In this document: positions 19,189 to 29,012 of the stretch, one piece after another
Position numbering within the stretch: position 1 is the stretch's first letter
Layout: each line of letters begins with the position of its first letter
Source: an uncultured Monoglobus sp.
GTDB lineage: Bacteria > Bacillota > Clostridia > Monoglobales > Monoglobaceae
Length of the DNA: 64,000 bases
Assembly: GCA_947630135.1 (NCBI GenBank)
Contig: CANRGH010000002.1
Location: forward strand, 124,001-188,000
Reading direction: 5' to 3'
Program-made: the position numbers and the translations under genes
Notes under the pieces: generated by a model
What the model saw: only the letters and a program-made list of their open reading frames with translations
Told to the model about the DNA's origin: nothing
The model's database searches: none

Positions 19189-20433
19189 ATGCGTGAGCTT
19201 AACGAGAAGGGAAAGCTGGCCAAGGCCGCGTCAAGGCGGCTCGCGGCCCTTTCGACGTCTGTCAAGGACAGGGCCCTGCTTGAGATCGCGGACGCGCTTG
19301 AGGAGCGGGCCGATTATATTATCAATGAAAACAAAAAGGACATTGAGGCGGGCAGGAAAAACGGCCTTAAAGAGGGGCTGATCGACCGCCTGATGCTGAA
19401 CGAAGAGAGAATAGCGGGTATTGCCGAGGGGCTTCGCCAGATCGCGGTGCTGCCCGACCCGATAGGCGAGGCGGTGTCCCGCGTGAAGCGCCCCAACGGG
19501 CTCAAGATAACAAAGGTGCGCGTGCCGCTCGGCGTTATCGGAATTATTTACGAGGCGCGCCCCAACGTTACTGCTGACGCGGCGGGGCTTTGTGTAAAGT
19601 CGGGCAACGCGGTCATTCTTCGCGGCGGCAAAGAGGCGTTTAACTCCAACATGGCGATAGTCAAGGTCATGCAGGAGGCGGGATACGCCGCGGGGCTGCC
19701 CGAGGGCTCGATAAACTTAGTCGAGGACACCACGAGAGAAAGCTCCACCGCGCTGATGCGGCTCAATGAGTATCTTGACGTGATAATCCCGCGCGGCGGG
19801 GCGGGCCTGATCAGGGCGGTCGTTGAGAACGCGACCGTTCCCGCGATCGAGACCGGAACCGGAAACTGCCATGTGTATGTTGACGAGAGCGCCGATCTTG
19901 ATATGGCGAAAAATATTGTAATAAACGCCAAGACCCAGCGTCCGTCTGTGTGCAACGCCGAAGAGAAGCTGCTTGTTCACGAGGCCGCGGCGGGCGAATT
20001 TCTGCCGATCATCCTCAAAGAGCTTGAGGACAGAGGCGTTGAGATCGTCGGCGACGAGCGCTGCAGGGCGCTTTGGCCGAACGCCGGAGCGGCGGAGGAG
20101 GAAGATTGGTACACCGAGTATCTTGATCTCAAGATCGGAGTCAAGGTCGTCGGAAGCGTTGACGAGGCGATCGCGCATATAAACAAGTATAACAGCGGCC
20201 ACTCCGAGGCGATAATCACCAACAGCTACGCGAACGCGCAAAAGTTCCTTGACGAGGTTGATGCGGCGGCGGTTTATGTCAACGCGTCCACCAGATTTAC
20301 CGACGGGTTTGAGTTCGGCTTCGGCGCGGAGATAGGAATAAGCACGCAAAAGACCCATGCGCGCGGCCCTATGGGGCTTAAGGAGCTCACGTCAACGAAA
20401 TATATAATCGAGGGAAACGGACAGATAAGATAA
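19189..20433 (+). CDS. proA: Gamma-glutamyl phosphate reductase
   Basis: [64 protein letters not shown] 19189 preferred over the upstream GTG because of the AGAGG spacing. Confidence 0.95.
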   Translation: MRELNEKGKLAKAASRRLAALSTSVKDRALLEIADALEERADYIINENKKDIEAGRKNGLKEGLIDRLMLNEERIAGIAEGLRQIAVLPDPIGEAVSRVKRPNGLKITKVRVPLGVIGIIYEARPNVTADAAGLCVKSGNAVILRGGKEAFNSNMAIVKVMQEAGYAAGLPEGSINLVEDTTRESSTALMRLNEYLDVIIPRGGAGLIRAVVENATVPAIETGTGNCHVYVDESADLDMAKNIVINAKTQRPSVCNAEEKLLVHEAAAGEFLPIILKELEDRGVEIVGDERCRALWPNAGAAEEEDWYTEYLDLKIGVKVVGSVDEAIAHINKYNSGHSEAIITNSYANAQKFLDEVDAAAVYVNASTRFTDGFEFGFGAEIGISTQKTHARGPMGLKELTSTKYIIEGNGQIR

Positions 20434-20460
20434 AAATATTACAGAACAAGGAGAATAATT

Positions 20461-21735
20461 ATGAGAATTGACACAAAATGCATCCAGTCGGGCTACGCGC
20501 CAAAAAACGGCGAGGCGAGAATTCTGCCGATCTATCAGAGCACGACGTTTAAGTATGAGTCGACCGAGCAAATGGGAAGGCTGTTTGACTTGGAGGAGGA
20601 CGGATATTTTTACACCCGTCTCGCCAACCCGACCAACGACGCGGTGGCGGCCAAGATAGCCGACCTTGAGGGCGGCGTCGCGGGAATGCTGACGTCCTCG
20701 GGCCAGTCCGCCTGCTTTTATTCAATATTCAATATTTGCGAGGCGGGCGACCACTTTGTCTGCTCGACCAGCATATACGGCGGAACATATAATCTGTTTT
20801 CGGTAACGATGAAAAAACTGGGGATCGACGTTACGTTCGTTGATCCCGACGCGTCGGCGGAGGAGATAGCGGCGGCCTTCCGTCCCAACACCAAAGCCCT
20901 GTTCGGCGAGACGATAGCCAACCCCGCGCTTGTGGTGCTGGATATTGAAAAATTCGCGAAGGTGGCCCACGACCACGGCGTGCCTCTGATAGTTGACAAC
21001 ACATTTGCGACGCCGATAAACTGTCGCCCGATCGAGTGGGGAGCGGACATTGTGGTCCATTCCACCACAAAGTATATGGACGGCCACGCCACATCTGTGG
21101 GCGGTGCGATCGTGGACAGCGGAAACTTTGACTGGGAGGCTCACGCCGACAAGTTCCCGGGCCTCACCACGCCCGACGAGTCGTATCACGGAGTGGTTTA
21201 TACCGAAAGGTTCGGCAAGGCGGCGTATATCACAAAGGCGACCGCCACGCTTATGCGCGACCTCGGCTCGATACCCTCGCCGCACAACTCGTTTTTGCTC
21301 AATCTCGGCCTTGAGACCCTCGCGCTGCGCGTGCGCAAGCACTGCGAGAACGCTCAGAAGGTCGCGGAATTCTTAAACAAAAACGACAAGGTCTCGTGGG
21401 TCAGCTTCTCGGGGCTTGAGGGCGACAAGTACCATGATCTGGCGAAAAAGTATATGCCGAACGGCTCGTGCGGAGTTATCTCGTTTGGAGTCAAGGGCGG
21501 CAGAGAGAGCGCCGTTAAGTTTATGGACAGCTTGAAGCTCGCTGCGATCGTGACCCATGTCGCCGACGCGAGAACTTCGGTCCTGCACCCCGCGAGCCAC
21601 ACGCACCGCCAGATGAACGACGAGGAGCTTAAGGCCGCGGGCGTTACTCCGGACCTTATCCGCTTCTCGGTGGGAATTGAGGACGCCGACGATATTATCG
21701 AGGATATAGAAAACGCGCTTTGCGCCGCGCAATAA
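20461..21735 (+). CDS. O-acetylhomoserine sulfhydrylase-type PLP enzyme (Cys/Met metabolism family)
   Basis: LPIYQSTTFKYESTEQM, GGTYNLFSVTMKKLGIDVTFVDP, PLIVDNTFATPINCRPIEWGADIVVHSTTKYMDGH. Confidence 0.88.
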   Translation: MRIDTKCIQSGYAPKNGEARILPIYQSTTFKYESTEQMGRLFDLEEDGYFYTRLANPTNDAVAAKIADLEGGVAGMLTSSGQSACFYSIFNICEAGDHFVCSTSIYGGTYNLFSVTMKKLGIDVTFVDPDASAEEIAAAFRPNTKALFGETIANPALVVLDIEKFAKVAHDHGVPLIVDNTFATPINCRPIEWGADIVVHSTTKYMDGHATSVGGAIVDSGNFDWEAHADKFPGLTTPDESYHGVVYTERFGKAAYITKATATLMRDLGSIPSPHNSFLLNLGLETLALRVRKHCENAQKVAEFLNKNDKVSWVSFSGLEGDKYHDLAKKYMPNGSCGVISFGVKGGRESAVKFMDSLKLAAIVTHVADARTSVLHPASHTHRQMNDEELKAAGVTPDLIRFSVGIEDADDIIEDIENALCAAQ

Positions 21736-21766
21736 GCCTTGACAAATATTTTCAAGAGGTGATTTT

Positions 21767-22537
21767 ATGGATAATTTACAAAGAATAGCAATGTTGATCG
21801 ACGCGGACAACACCCAGCTCGGCAAGCTTGAGGCGGTGATCCGCGAGGTTTCGACTATGGGCCGTATAGTTGTCAAGCGCGCCTACGGCAATTGGAAAAA
21901 GGACCTTCTCAAAAACTGGGAAGAGGAAATAAAGCGCCTCGCGATCAAGGCGGAGCAGCAGTTTGACTATGTGACCGGCAAAAACGCCACCGATATGGCA
22001 TTGGTCATTGACGCTATGGAGCTGCTTCATACCAAGCTCTATGACGGCTTTGTGCTGGTTTCGAGCGACAGCGATTACACGCCGCTTTCGATAAAGCTGC
22101 ACGAATCGGGCGTGTCCGTGTTCGGCGTGGGCGAAAAAAAGACGCCGGAGTCGTTCATCAACTCCTGCGACGAGTTTATTTTCCTTGAGAATATCAGCGC
22201 CGACTCTGAGGCCGATCAAAAGCCCGACAGCGACAAGGCGGCCGACAGCCGGAAGTTCGAGGGCTTGGCGAAGAGCGGACGGAAGAAGAGGGTTGACGAC
22301 ATTAACGAGATACACAAGCTTTTGAGGATCGCTCACGAGAAGTATCAGGACGACGACGGCTATACCAACGTAAGCTCGGCGGGAACATACATAAAGCGCG
22401 TAAAGCCCGACTTTGACGCGCGTACCTACGGCTATATAAAGCTGCCCAAGCTGATCGAGGCGTATCCCTCAAGATATGACATGAAAAAGTACCCCGGAAA
22501 GGGCACCGTGAATATCATAGCGTACAGATGCAAATAA
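21767..22537 (+). CDS. NYN domain (LabA/DUF88-like) protein with C-terminal OST-HTH/LOTUS-like domain
   Basis: RIAMLIDADNTQLGKLEAVIREVSTMG, DMALVIDAMELLHTKLYDGFVLVSSDSDYTPL; C-terminal helical RKKRVDDINEIHKLLRIAHEK... Confidence 0.9.
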   Translation: MDNLQRIAMLIDADNTQLGKLEAVIREVSTMGRIVVKRAYGNWKKDLLKNWEEEIKRLAIKAEQQFDYVTGKNATDMALVIDAMELLHTKLYDGFVLVSSDSDYTPLSIKLHESGVSVFGVGEKKTPESFINSCDEFIFLENISADSEADQKPDSDKAADSRKFEGLAKSGRKKRVDDINEIHKLLRIAHEKYQDDDGYTNVSSAGTYIKRVKPDFDARTYGYIKLPKLIEAYPSRYDMKKYPGKGTVNIIAYRCK

Positions 22538-22541
22538 AAAC

Positions 22542-22572
22542 AGTCGGTTCGTTTTGCGAACCGACTATTTTT
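22542..22572. terminator. Intrinsic terminator (convergent genes)
   Basis: AGTCGGTTCG-ttttg-CGAACCGACTATTTTTT. Confidence 0.85.
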
Positions 22573-22945
22573 TGCGCATCAGCATTTGCCGCTCGGCGCT
22601 GATCTCTTTTATCAGGCGGCCGAGCGTCCAGTTTTTGTTTGTGTCGGTCAGCATCGCCTTGAGGCTTACGTTCATTTTGTTTTTGCGCATAAAGTTAAGC
22701 ACCGCGTCGAGTGATTTTTGATCAAAGCCGCACAGCAGCATGAACTCCTCGCCGAAGTCCTCGCTTACGGTTTCGGCTGCGGTGTTTTCGTATTGCTCGG
22801 GATAGGCGATATAACCGACGTTGTCGCCTAGGCGGCCGCTGTCGATTATTTCTGCCGCGATCCCCATAAGTCCCAGAACCGGACGCATCTTGTTTATTTT
22901 GCTTTCCGGCACGTTCAGAAAAATTATTTTTTGTTTCGCTTTCAT
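22565..22945 (-). CDS. DUF3783-like small protein
   Basis: IIFLNVPESKINKMRPVLGLMGI...EFMLLCGFDQKSLDAVLNFMRKN resembles DUF3783 proteins. Confidence 0.65.
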   Translation of the reverse strand: MKAKQKIIFLNVPESKINKMRPVLGLMGIAAEIIDSGRLGDNVGYIAYPEQYENTAAETVSEDFGEEFMLLCGFDQKSLDAVLNFMRKNKMNVSLKAMLTDTNKNWTLGRLIKEISAERQMLMRKK

Positions 22946-22948
22946 ATT

Positions 22949-24394
22949 CTATTCCTTGTTTTTCTTGTTTTCTTTGCCCTTGTCGAGGCAGAACGTGAAT
23001 TTGGCGTACTCGCCCTCGACGCTTTCGACCTTGATATCCTTGCCGTGGGCCGAGAGCATGCTCTGCACGATGTAAAGCCCGATGCCCGTGCCCTCTTTGT
23101 TTATCGCTCTTGACTTGTCCACCTTGTAAAGACGCTCGAATATGATCTTTTGCTGCTCCTTCGGGATGCCCACGCCGGTGTTGTGAACCGAGATCTGAAC
23201 CTCGCTTCCCTTCGGGCGGGTCTCTATCGTGATGGTTCCTTTTTCATAGGTGAATTTTATCGCGTTGTCGATAAGGTTGGTCAGCACCATTTTTATCTTG
23301 TCGGCGTCGGCGCGAACATAGCTCGCGTCTCGGTCAAACAGCAGGTTGATCTCAAGGTTTTTCGCATCGATCTTGCTGCCGAGGCCGATTATGATAAGCC
23401 TTATCGTCTCGTTGATGTCAAAGTCGGTGATCGTCAGATTGAGCTTGTCCGACTGCATTCTCGTGATGTCGAGGAAGGTGTTGACAAGGCGTGTGAGCCT
23501 CGTGACCTCGTCGCGCACGATCTTAAGATAGGATTGGCTGCGCTCGGGCGGGATTGTTCCGTCAAGCATTCCGTCAATAAAGCCGCCGATCGTGGTCATG
23601 GGCGTCCTCAGTTCGTGCGACACGTCGGATATAAAGCTCATGCGCACATCCTCGGAGCGCTCGATCGTGTCGGCCATGTCGTTGAAGCTGTCGGCAAGCT
23701 CGGTAAGCTCCTCAACGTTCTCGTCAACGCGGTCGATCTCAACGCGCGAGGTCATGTTTCCGCCCGCGAACTCGCGGACGCTGCTGCTTACGCGCTTTAT
23801 CGGGTTGGCGAGCATTTTTGACAGCATATATGACAGTATGAACGATATGATGAAAACTACCAAGGCGGAGAACAGCACGATCTTAAACATCTCAAAAAGG
23901 TTGCTGCGCCGCTGCGGAACGGGCGTGCTTATAAGCACCGCGCCGAAAACCGACTCGCGCCCGCTGCTGAAAATGGGGACCTCAAGGGTGAACATTGTCT
24001 CGTTAAAAGCTCCGTTCATGGTGCCCATGACCGAATTGCGCCTGCCCGAAAGGACCTCGTGCAGCTCCTCGATCGGAATATTCTGCTCGCGGCCCGACCA
24101 ATAGCCGCTGTCGGTCGTGTTCACAAGCGCGGTCCCGTCCGAGTCAATGATTATTATGTGGTTGCCGTTGCTGCGCGAAAAGCCTGTAAGCACCGACGCG
24201 AGGTTTTCCCGCGATATTCCGTTGTTGATCAGGCTCACTATCGAGTCGGCGTTTTTGCTCAGGTTCTCCTCGCTCTGCCGCGATATGAAGTTGTTGATAA
24301 GCACCATCTGCAGCGACGCCAGAATGATTATTCCGATAAGCACCGTCGCTAGATTGGTGAAAAGAACGCGGGAGAATATAGTTTTGCCGAACAA
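22949..24394 (-). CDS. HAMP-domain sensor histidine kinase
   Basis: Two TM segments, HAMP (LANPIKRVSSSVREFAGGN), H-box SDVSHELRTPMTTIGGFID, N-box LIDNAIKFTYE, G-box GTGIGLYIVQSML. Confidence 0.95.
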   Translation of the reverse strand: MFGKTIFSRVLFTNLATVLIGIIILASLQMVLINNFISRQSEENLSKNADSIVSLINNGISRENLASVLTGFSRSNGNHIIIIDSDGTALVNTTDSGYWSGREQNIPIEELHEVLSGRRNSVMGTMNGAFNETMFTLEVPIFSSGRESVFGAVLISTPVPQRRSNLFEMFKIVLFSALVVFIISFILSYMLSKMLANPIKRVSSSVREFAGGNMTSRVEIDRVDENVEELTELADSFNDMADTIERSEDVRMSFISDVSHELRTPMTTIGGFIDGMLDGTIPPERSQSYLKIVRDEVTRLTRLVNTFLDITRMQSDKLNLTITDFDINETIRLIIIGLGSKIDAKNLEINLLFDRDASYVRADADKIKMVLTNLIDNAIKFTYEKGTITIETRPKGSEVQISVHNTGVGIPKEQQKIIFERLYKVDKSRAINKEGTGIGLYIVQSMLSAHGKDIKVESVEGEYAKFTFCLDKGKENKKNKE

Positions 24395-25090
24395 TCAGAC
24401 CACCTCGAATTTATATCCGACGCCCCAAACCGTTTTGAGCGACCATGTTCTGTCCTTGCCCTCGAGCTTTTCACGTATTCGCTTGATGTGCACGTCTACC
24501 GTTCGCGAGTCGCCGAAGAACTCATAGCCCCATATCTCGTCCAGAAGCTGGTCGCGGGTGAACACCTTGTTGGTGTTCTTGGCGAGGAAGTATAAAAGCT
24601 CGAATTCCTTGGGCGGCATCTCAACTTTTTTGTCGTCGATATAGACTTCGTATGTCGATTGATTTATTTTAAGGCCGTCAAACACAAGCTCGTCCTCGTT
24701 CTGTTTTTCGTCCTCGCTGCCCGCGCTGCGGCGGAGCACCGCGCGTATCCTCGCGATCAGCTCTTTTGGCTCAAACGGCTTTACCACATAGTCGTCGGCG
24801 CCGAGCTCCAGACCCAGGACCTTGTCAAAGGTCTCGCCCTTGGCCGTCAGCATGATTATCGGAACGTTGCTCTGCGCGCGTATCTCGCGGCACACCTGCC
24901 AGCCGTCCTTGATCGGCAGCATCACGTCAAGCAGGATAAGATCGGGCTTTTCGGAGCCGAACTTTGCCAGCGCCTCCTGGCCGTCGCCCGCGATAACCGC
25001 CTCGAAGCCCTCCTTTTCGATATAGAGCCGAACGAGCTCGCATATATTTTCTTCATCGTCAACAATAAGTATCTTAGTTTTGGTATCCAT
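24395..25090 (-). CDS. OmpR/PhoB-family response regulator
   Basis: KILIVDDEENICELVRLY, LILLDVMLPIKDGW, KPFEPKELIARIRAVLRR; wHTH PPKEFELLYFLAKNTNKVFTRDQLLDEIWGY. Start probably at the MDTK methionine. Confidence 0.95.
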   Translation of the reverse strand: MDTKTKILIVDDEENICELVRLYIEKEGFEAVIAGDGQEALAKFGSEKPDLILLDVMLPIKDGWQVCREIRAQSNVPIIMLTAKGETFDKVLGLELGADDYVVKPFEPKELIARIRAVLRRSAGSEDEKQNEDELVFDGLKINQSTYEVYIDDKKVEMPPKEFELLYFLAKNTNKVFTRDQLLDEIWGYEFFGDSRTVDVHIKRIREKLEGKDRTWSLKTVWGVGYKFEVV

Positions 25091-25236
25091 AAACCGCACC
25101 TCGCTTTAAATTTTGCTTTAAATATAATTATAACACAGATTTTGATAAATGTCTAAGATATTTTGTTAATTTTTATGAATAATTTTTGAATAAAATAAAA
25201 TATTCTGCCGATAATAAATTCAAAGGAGTGTTCAGC

Positions 25237-25497
25237 ATGAGCAGTGCGGCCGTCAACGCGGAAAACCGGCCCGCCGTTTTGGCGAGAGCGGAAACAAAAA
25301 CGGACAAAAAGGAAGAGGCGTCATATAACCGCCTTAGGAGCGAGGCGCTTGACGCGCTCTCGGAATATCGGCGATGCGTGGAGCTTTTTGACTATGTGAG
25401 CGAGGACAAGCTGATCGACGTTTCGATATACAATATTCAAAGCGCCATGAGCCGATATGAGTATCTTTTGCAAAACTTAAAAAGAATAAGCCGCTGA
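25237..25497 (+). CDS. Small hypothetical protein
   Basis: AAAGGAG RBS then ATG at 25237 (MSSAAVNAENRPAVL...), ended by an intrinsic terminator. Confidence 0.6.
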   Translation: MSSAAVNAENRPAVLARAETKTDKKEEASYNRLRSEALDALSEYRRCVELFDYVSEDKLIDVSIYNIQSAMSRYEYLLQNLKRISR

Positions 25498-25513
25498 GGG
25501 CTTATTCTTTTTA
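25479..25513. terminator. Intrinsic terminator
   Basis: AAAGAATAAGCC-gctga-GGGCTTATTCTTTTT. Confidence 0.8.
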
Positions 25514-25765
25514 ATATTGATTGTATATCTGACCTCTGTTTCCTATGTCGATAACAAGAACGACATATCTGTCGCTTTCGACGGTGTAGAGAATTCTGTA
25601 ATCGCCGACCCTGAGACGAAACATATCCGTGCCTTTTAACTTTTTTATGTCGGTGCCGAAAGGCAGTTTATATATCGCCTTGTAGAGTCTGAGCCTTTGA
25701 GTTTTATCTTGCTTTTCGAGGAATTTCAAGGCCGCTTTTTCAAACTCAATTTTGTATGTCGGCAT
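25511..25765 (-). CDS. RelE/ParE-superfamily toxin
   Basis: MPTYKIEFEKAALKFLEKQDKTQRLRLYKAIYKLPFG...LKGTDMFRLRVGDYRILYTVESDRYVVLVIDIGNRGQIY. Confidence 0.9.
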   Translation of the reverse strand: MPTYKIEFEKAALKFLEKQDKTQRLRLYKAIYKLPFGTDIKKLKGTDMFRLRVGDYRILYTVESDRYVVLVIDIGNRGQIYNQY

Positions 25766-25997
25766 ATGTCAGTCCATCCTTTGCAAGTATTTTTTCAAAA
25801 GGCATTCTCGTGCCGTCATTGATTTTTTGCGCCTCGTCAATCATTTTCAGGTCCCATTCATCAGGTTCGGTTTCCTCATAAGCTGTATCATCCGCGTCCT
25901 CGTCGGCGGTGATTCCCTGAATATACGCGATAACATAGCCGAGCTTATAGGGCGGGACCGTGTCAAGCAGCTTGATCGCTTTTTCTTTTTCGGACAT
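25746..25997 (-). CDS. Cognate antitoxin of the RelE-like toxin
   Basis: Overlaps the toxin start. MSEKEKAIKLLDTVPPYKLGYVIAYIQG... with GGTGAC RBS; acidic C-terminal region. Confidence 0.75.
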   Translation of the reverse strand: MSEKEKAIKLLDTVPPYKLGYVIAYIQGITADEDADDTAYEETEPDEWDLKMIDEAQKINDGTRMPFEKILAKDGLTYADIQN

Positions 25998-26027
25998 ATC
26001 TGTCACCTCACAGTCTTTGTTTATGCC

Positions 26028-26056
26028 ATTATAACATATCCTGAGACGGAAATCAA
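26028..26056 (-). promoter_or_regulatory. Promoter of the RelE-type TA operon
   Basis: Minus strand TTGATT-N17-TATAAT. Confidence 0.65.
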
Positions 26057-26121
26057 GCGGAAATTTAAAGACCTTATTTGACATAATAGAAAAATTTCTT
26101 TAAAAAAGCTCTAAAAAACTG

Positions 26122-26246
26122 TTGACATAGGTTTTCTGTTATGTTAGAATATATTTGGTTGGAATTCGTTGGTTTATTTTTTATGTATCAAAATACTTAT
26201 CCGTTTGTTGGGCGGATAGGCTGTTTTGGTACTTTTTTGTTTTTTA
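26122..26246 (+). ncRNA. Candidate small RNA / terminated leader: promoter TTGACA-N17-TAGAAT plus 19-bp terminator stem
   Basis: TTGACA 26122-26127, TAGAAT 26145-26150. Stem GTATCAAAATACTTATCCG / CGGATAGG-c-TGTTTTGGTAC, then TTTTTTGTTTTTT. Confidence 0.55.
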
Positions 26247-26270
26247 GGGCAGGTATTATGTTAGGCTCTT

Positions 26271-26840
26271 CCGAGGGAGAGGCAATATAAAGGCTCCCCT
26301 TGGGGGGAGCTGGATTTCCGCCGTAAGGCGGAAAGACTGAGAGGGGTACCCTAATTACTATTCGCTAATCGCTAATCACTACGTTGTAGGGCGGCATGCC
26401 TACATGCCGCCGCGGGATGTTGAGGACGAATGTGGGTGGCCGGATGTGGGCATCCGGCCCTACGCCGTAAATAGACGGGTTTATTCCTAGTATCTAGTTA
26501 CTAATCTCTAGTTCCTACGTTAACCCCTCTCCGACGCCTCCGGCGCCACCTCTCCCGAGGGAGAGGCAATATAAAGGCTCCCCTTGGGGGGAGCTGGATT
26601 TCCGCCGTAAGGCGGAAAGACTGAGAGGGGTACCCTAATTACTATTCGCTAATCGCTAATCACTACGTTGTAGGGCGGCATGCCTACATGCCGCCGCGGG
26701 ATGTTGAGGACGAATGTGGGTGGCCGGATGTGGGCATCCGGCCCTACGCCGTAAATAGACGGGTTTATTCCTAGTATCTAGTTACTAATCTCTAGTTCCT
26801 ACGTTAACCCCTCACCGACGCCTTCGGCGCCACCTCTCCC
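26271..26840. repeat. Two-copy tandem duplication, period 284 bp, of intergenic repeat modules
   Basis: ccgagggagaggcaatataaaggctccccttgggggg...cctacgttaacccctc repeated from 26555 with very few substitutions. Confidence 0.9.
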
Positions 26841-26901
26841 TAGGGAGAGGCAAATAAGTAAAAAATAATTAAATATATAATAAAGAAAGAAGGAGTTTAA
26901 A

Positions 26902-28929
26902 ATGAAAACAAAGAGAAAAACAAAAATTTTATCGCTTATTTTGGCGATAACCGTGGTAGCAACAATGATTATGGCCGTGCCAATGGTTAGCTTGGCTAAT
27001 CATGCAGATACCGGCAATGTGTTAATTTGGGATTTTGCAGAATATTCAGTCGCAGGTGATGTTACCACAAACACACCCATTGATTACAATGGCTTAAGTA
27101 TTGTTGGCGGTAACAGTGGTGATACTTTAAAGAGTGATGGTTTTAGAGCAAACAAGCCATCCGGAGAAAATGCAGAGTATATTTCATATACGCCAACATA
27201 TGATGGAACTTTATTTGTTACTTTTGTTTCAACTAATAATGATGATGCAGCAAACAGATTCAGTTCTATCGGAACTGCTATTGATTATGAAAGTGAAATA
27301 GGTCAAAATGGAGTTCTTGACAGACAGGCGGCTTCCAAAGGAATCTTGAGCGCGAATTTAAAAGCCGGAACAAAATATTATGTTTGTACAACCGGTGGAG
27401 TGCGATATACAAGCGTGCAGTATAAATATAATAAAAATTCTTGGTATACTACCGGCGCAGTGACCGAAAACGATGTGCTTGTTGATACATACGCCCTCAA
27501 ATTAACCGCAATTATTGCCGGAAGCGCAGCAAAACAAACCACTGGAAATGTTTATAACAATGTGACATACACATCCTCAACAAATCTGAGAGGTAATTAT
27601 TCAGGTGGAGAATATGTTAAGGATACTGATAGTAAAGGTGCAGAAAAAGATGGTACTATATTAAAAATAGAGCCAAAGCTTGATGGTGAATTTTCGATAA
27701 TTTACAGACGCCAACCAAGTAGTAACAAATACGAAAAAAATGATAATAAGGATTTAATTTTAAATGATAGCTCAGGCGAGCGACAAACTGCCATAAGTTT
27801 TCTTCATGATGACATAAGTTCCTCAGTACCTGAATATTTGGCTGTATGCTCGATTTTTAAATTATCCGCCGGGGAGACTTATTATGCATATTGTCACGGA
27901 TCAACACTTGGACTGTATGAAATCTCATATACGCCCGAATGGGTTGCCAATGACGAGAATGGTACCGTTGAAAAAGATGTCGACGGAATTAAAGTTTCAT
28001 ATCCCGCCAATACGACCGGAAAAGGTTTCAGCTATGATTTGACCGATAAAATCAGCGGATTGGAAGGCAATTTATCCGAAAAGACCGATGGTATTCTGAA
28101 GGTTTCGTACGATTTGTATATTCCGCAGACGGAGAAGGCCACTGCCAATAATTTCTTTGTTGATCTGAGCGGTGATACAACTATAAATGGTTGGGGCGGC
28201 GGCAATGATAAAACATATGGCAGAGTTTCCGGATATGAACCATGGAGCGATATTAAAGCGGTTTACGGAAAAGGCAAGACAAATGATCCTGAAGGAATTA
28301 CAGTAAGCAACATGGGCGATATCCGTAAAGAGGGTGATTGGGCAAAGGTGGAATATGTCTATAATCTTAAAGAAAACACATTTAAAGTGACATATGACGG
28401 AACAGAGTCGGAGACCCTTACCGGAGAGGCTGTAAATAAAACGGACAAACTTTATTTGAACGCGCAGCCTCTTGATTCAATGGAAAATGGTGCGCAGTCC
28501 GAGAACGGAGTATATCTTAAATTCAGAAATATCAGCGCATCATACGAGGCAGCCGAGGCTCCAACTACAAAAGTTTCATTTGGAACACATGAGATCGATT
28601 CGGGATATTATAATGTCTCGGAAGTAAAGAAAGGCGTTATCAGATTTTTACAGGAGATTACCGGTGACGCGTCAGAAGTTAAGAGATTTGGATTTTATAT
28701 TGTGAACAGCAGTGGCGAAACGCTTCTTGCCGCTGTAAGCACTCCGAATGATCAAGATGAAATTGATGGTATTTATGCCGATCTTAAGAATATTGAAGAA
28801 AACGAAGGTAATAAAACCAATATGTTCTACATGAAAGCTTTTGTGGACTACGGAAACGGATTTCTTGATTACGGTAATGCATTCGGAGATAAGGTAAACT
28901 GGGAAAGAGAAGTAAATGAACCTAAATAG
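26902..28929 (+). CDS. Secreted multidomain protein of unknown function (beta-sandwich/CBM-like modules)
   Basis: Signal peptide MKTKRKTKILSLILAITVVATMIMAVPMVSLA; AAAGAAAGAAGGAG RBS; no recognised catalytic motif. Confidence 0.75.
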   Translation: MKTKRKTKILSLILAITVVATMIMAVPMVSLANHADTGNVLIWDFAEYSVAGDVTTNTPIDYNGLSIVGGNSGDTLKSDGFRANKPSGENAEYISYTPTYDGTLFVTFVSTNNDDAANRFSSIGTAIDYESEIGQNGVLDRQAASKGILSANLKAGTKYYVCTTGGVRYTSVQYKYNKNSWYTTGAVTENDVLVDTYALKLTAIIAGSAAKQTTGNVYNNVTYTSSTNLRGNYSGGEYVKDTDSKGAEKDGTILKIEPKLDGEFSIIYRRQPSSNKYEKNDNKDLILNDSSGERQTAISFLHDDISSSVPEYLAVCSIFKLSAGETYYAYCHGSTLGLYEISYTPEWVANDENGTVEKDVDGIKVSYPANTTGKGFSYDLTDKISGLEGNLSEKTDGILKVSYDLYIPQTEKATANNFFVDLSGDTTINGWGGGNDKTYGRVSGYEPWSDIKAVYGKGKTNDPEGITVSNMGDIRKEGDWAKVEYVYNLKENTFKVTYDGTESETLTGEAVNKTDKLYLNAQPLDSMENGAQSENGVYLKFRNISASYEAAEAPTTKVSFGTHEIDSGYYNVSEVKKGVIRFLQEITGDASEVKRFGFYIVNSSGETLLAAVSTPNDQDEIDGIYADLKNIEENEGNKTNMFYMKAFVDYGNGFLDYGNAFGDKVNWEREVNEPK

Positions 28930-29012
28930 CAGCTTAACTGTAAACATACCAAAGGGCGGCGGTGAAATAATTTAATTCTGTTTGCCGCCTGCCCATGACT
29001 TATCGCTTTGTT

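Noticed and set aside
24395-25090. Second two-component system as unusual
   Set aside because: Ordinary HAMP-kinase/OmpR-regulator pair with normal gene order.
28954-28994. GGGCGGCGG...CCGCCtGCCC hairpin as a terminator of the 26902 gene
   Set aside because: Long AT-rich loop and no U-tract after the stem; more likely part of the downstream structured region or incidental.
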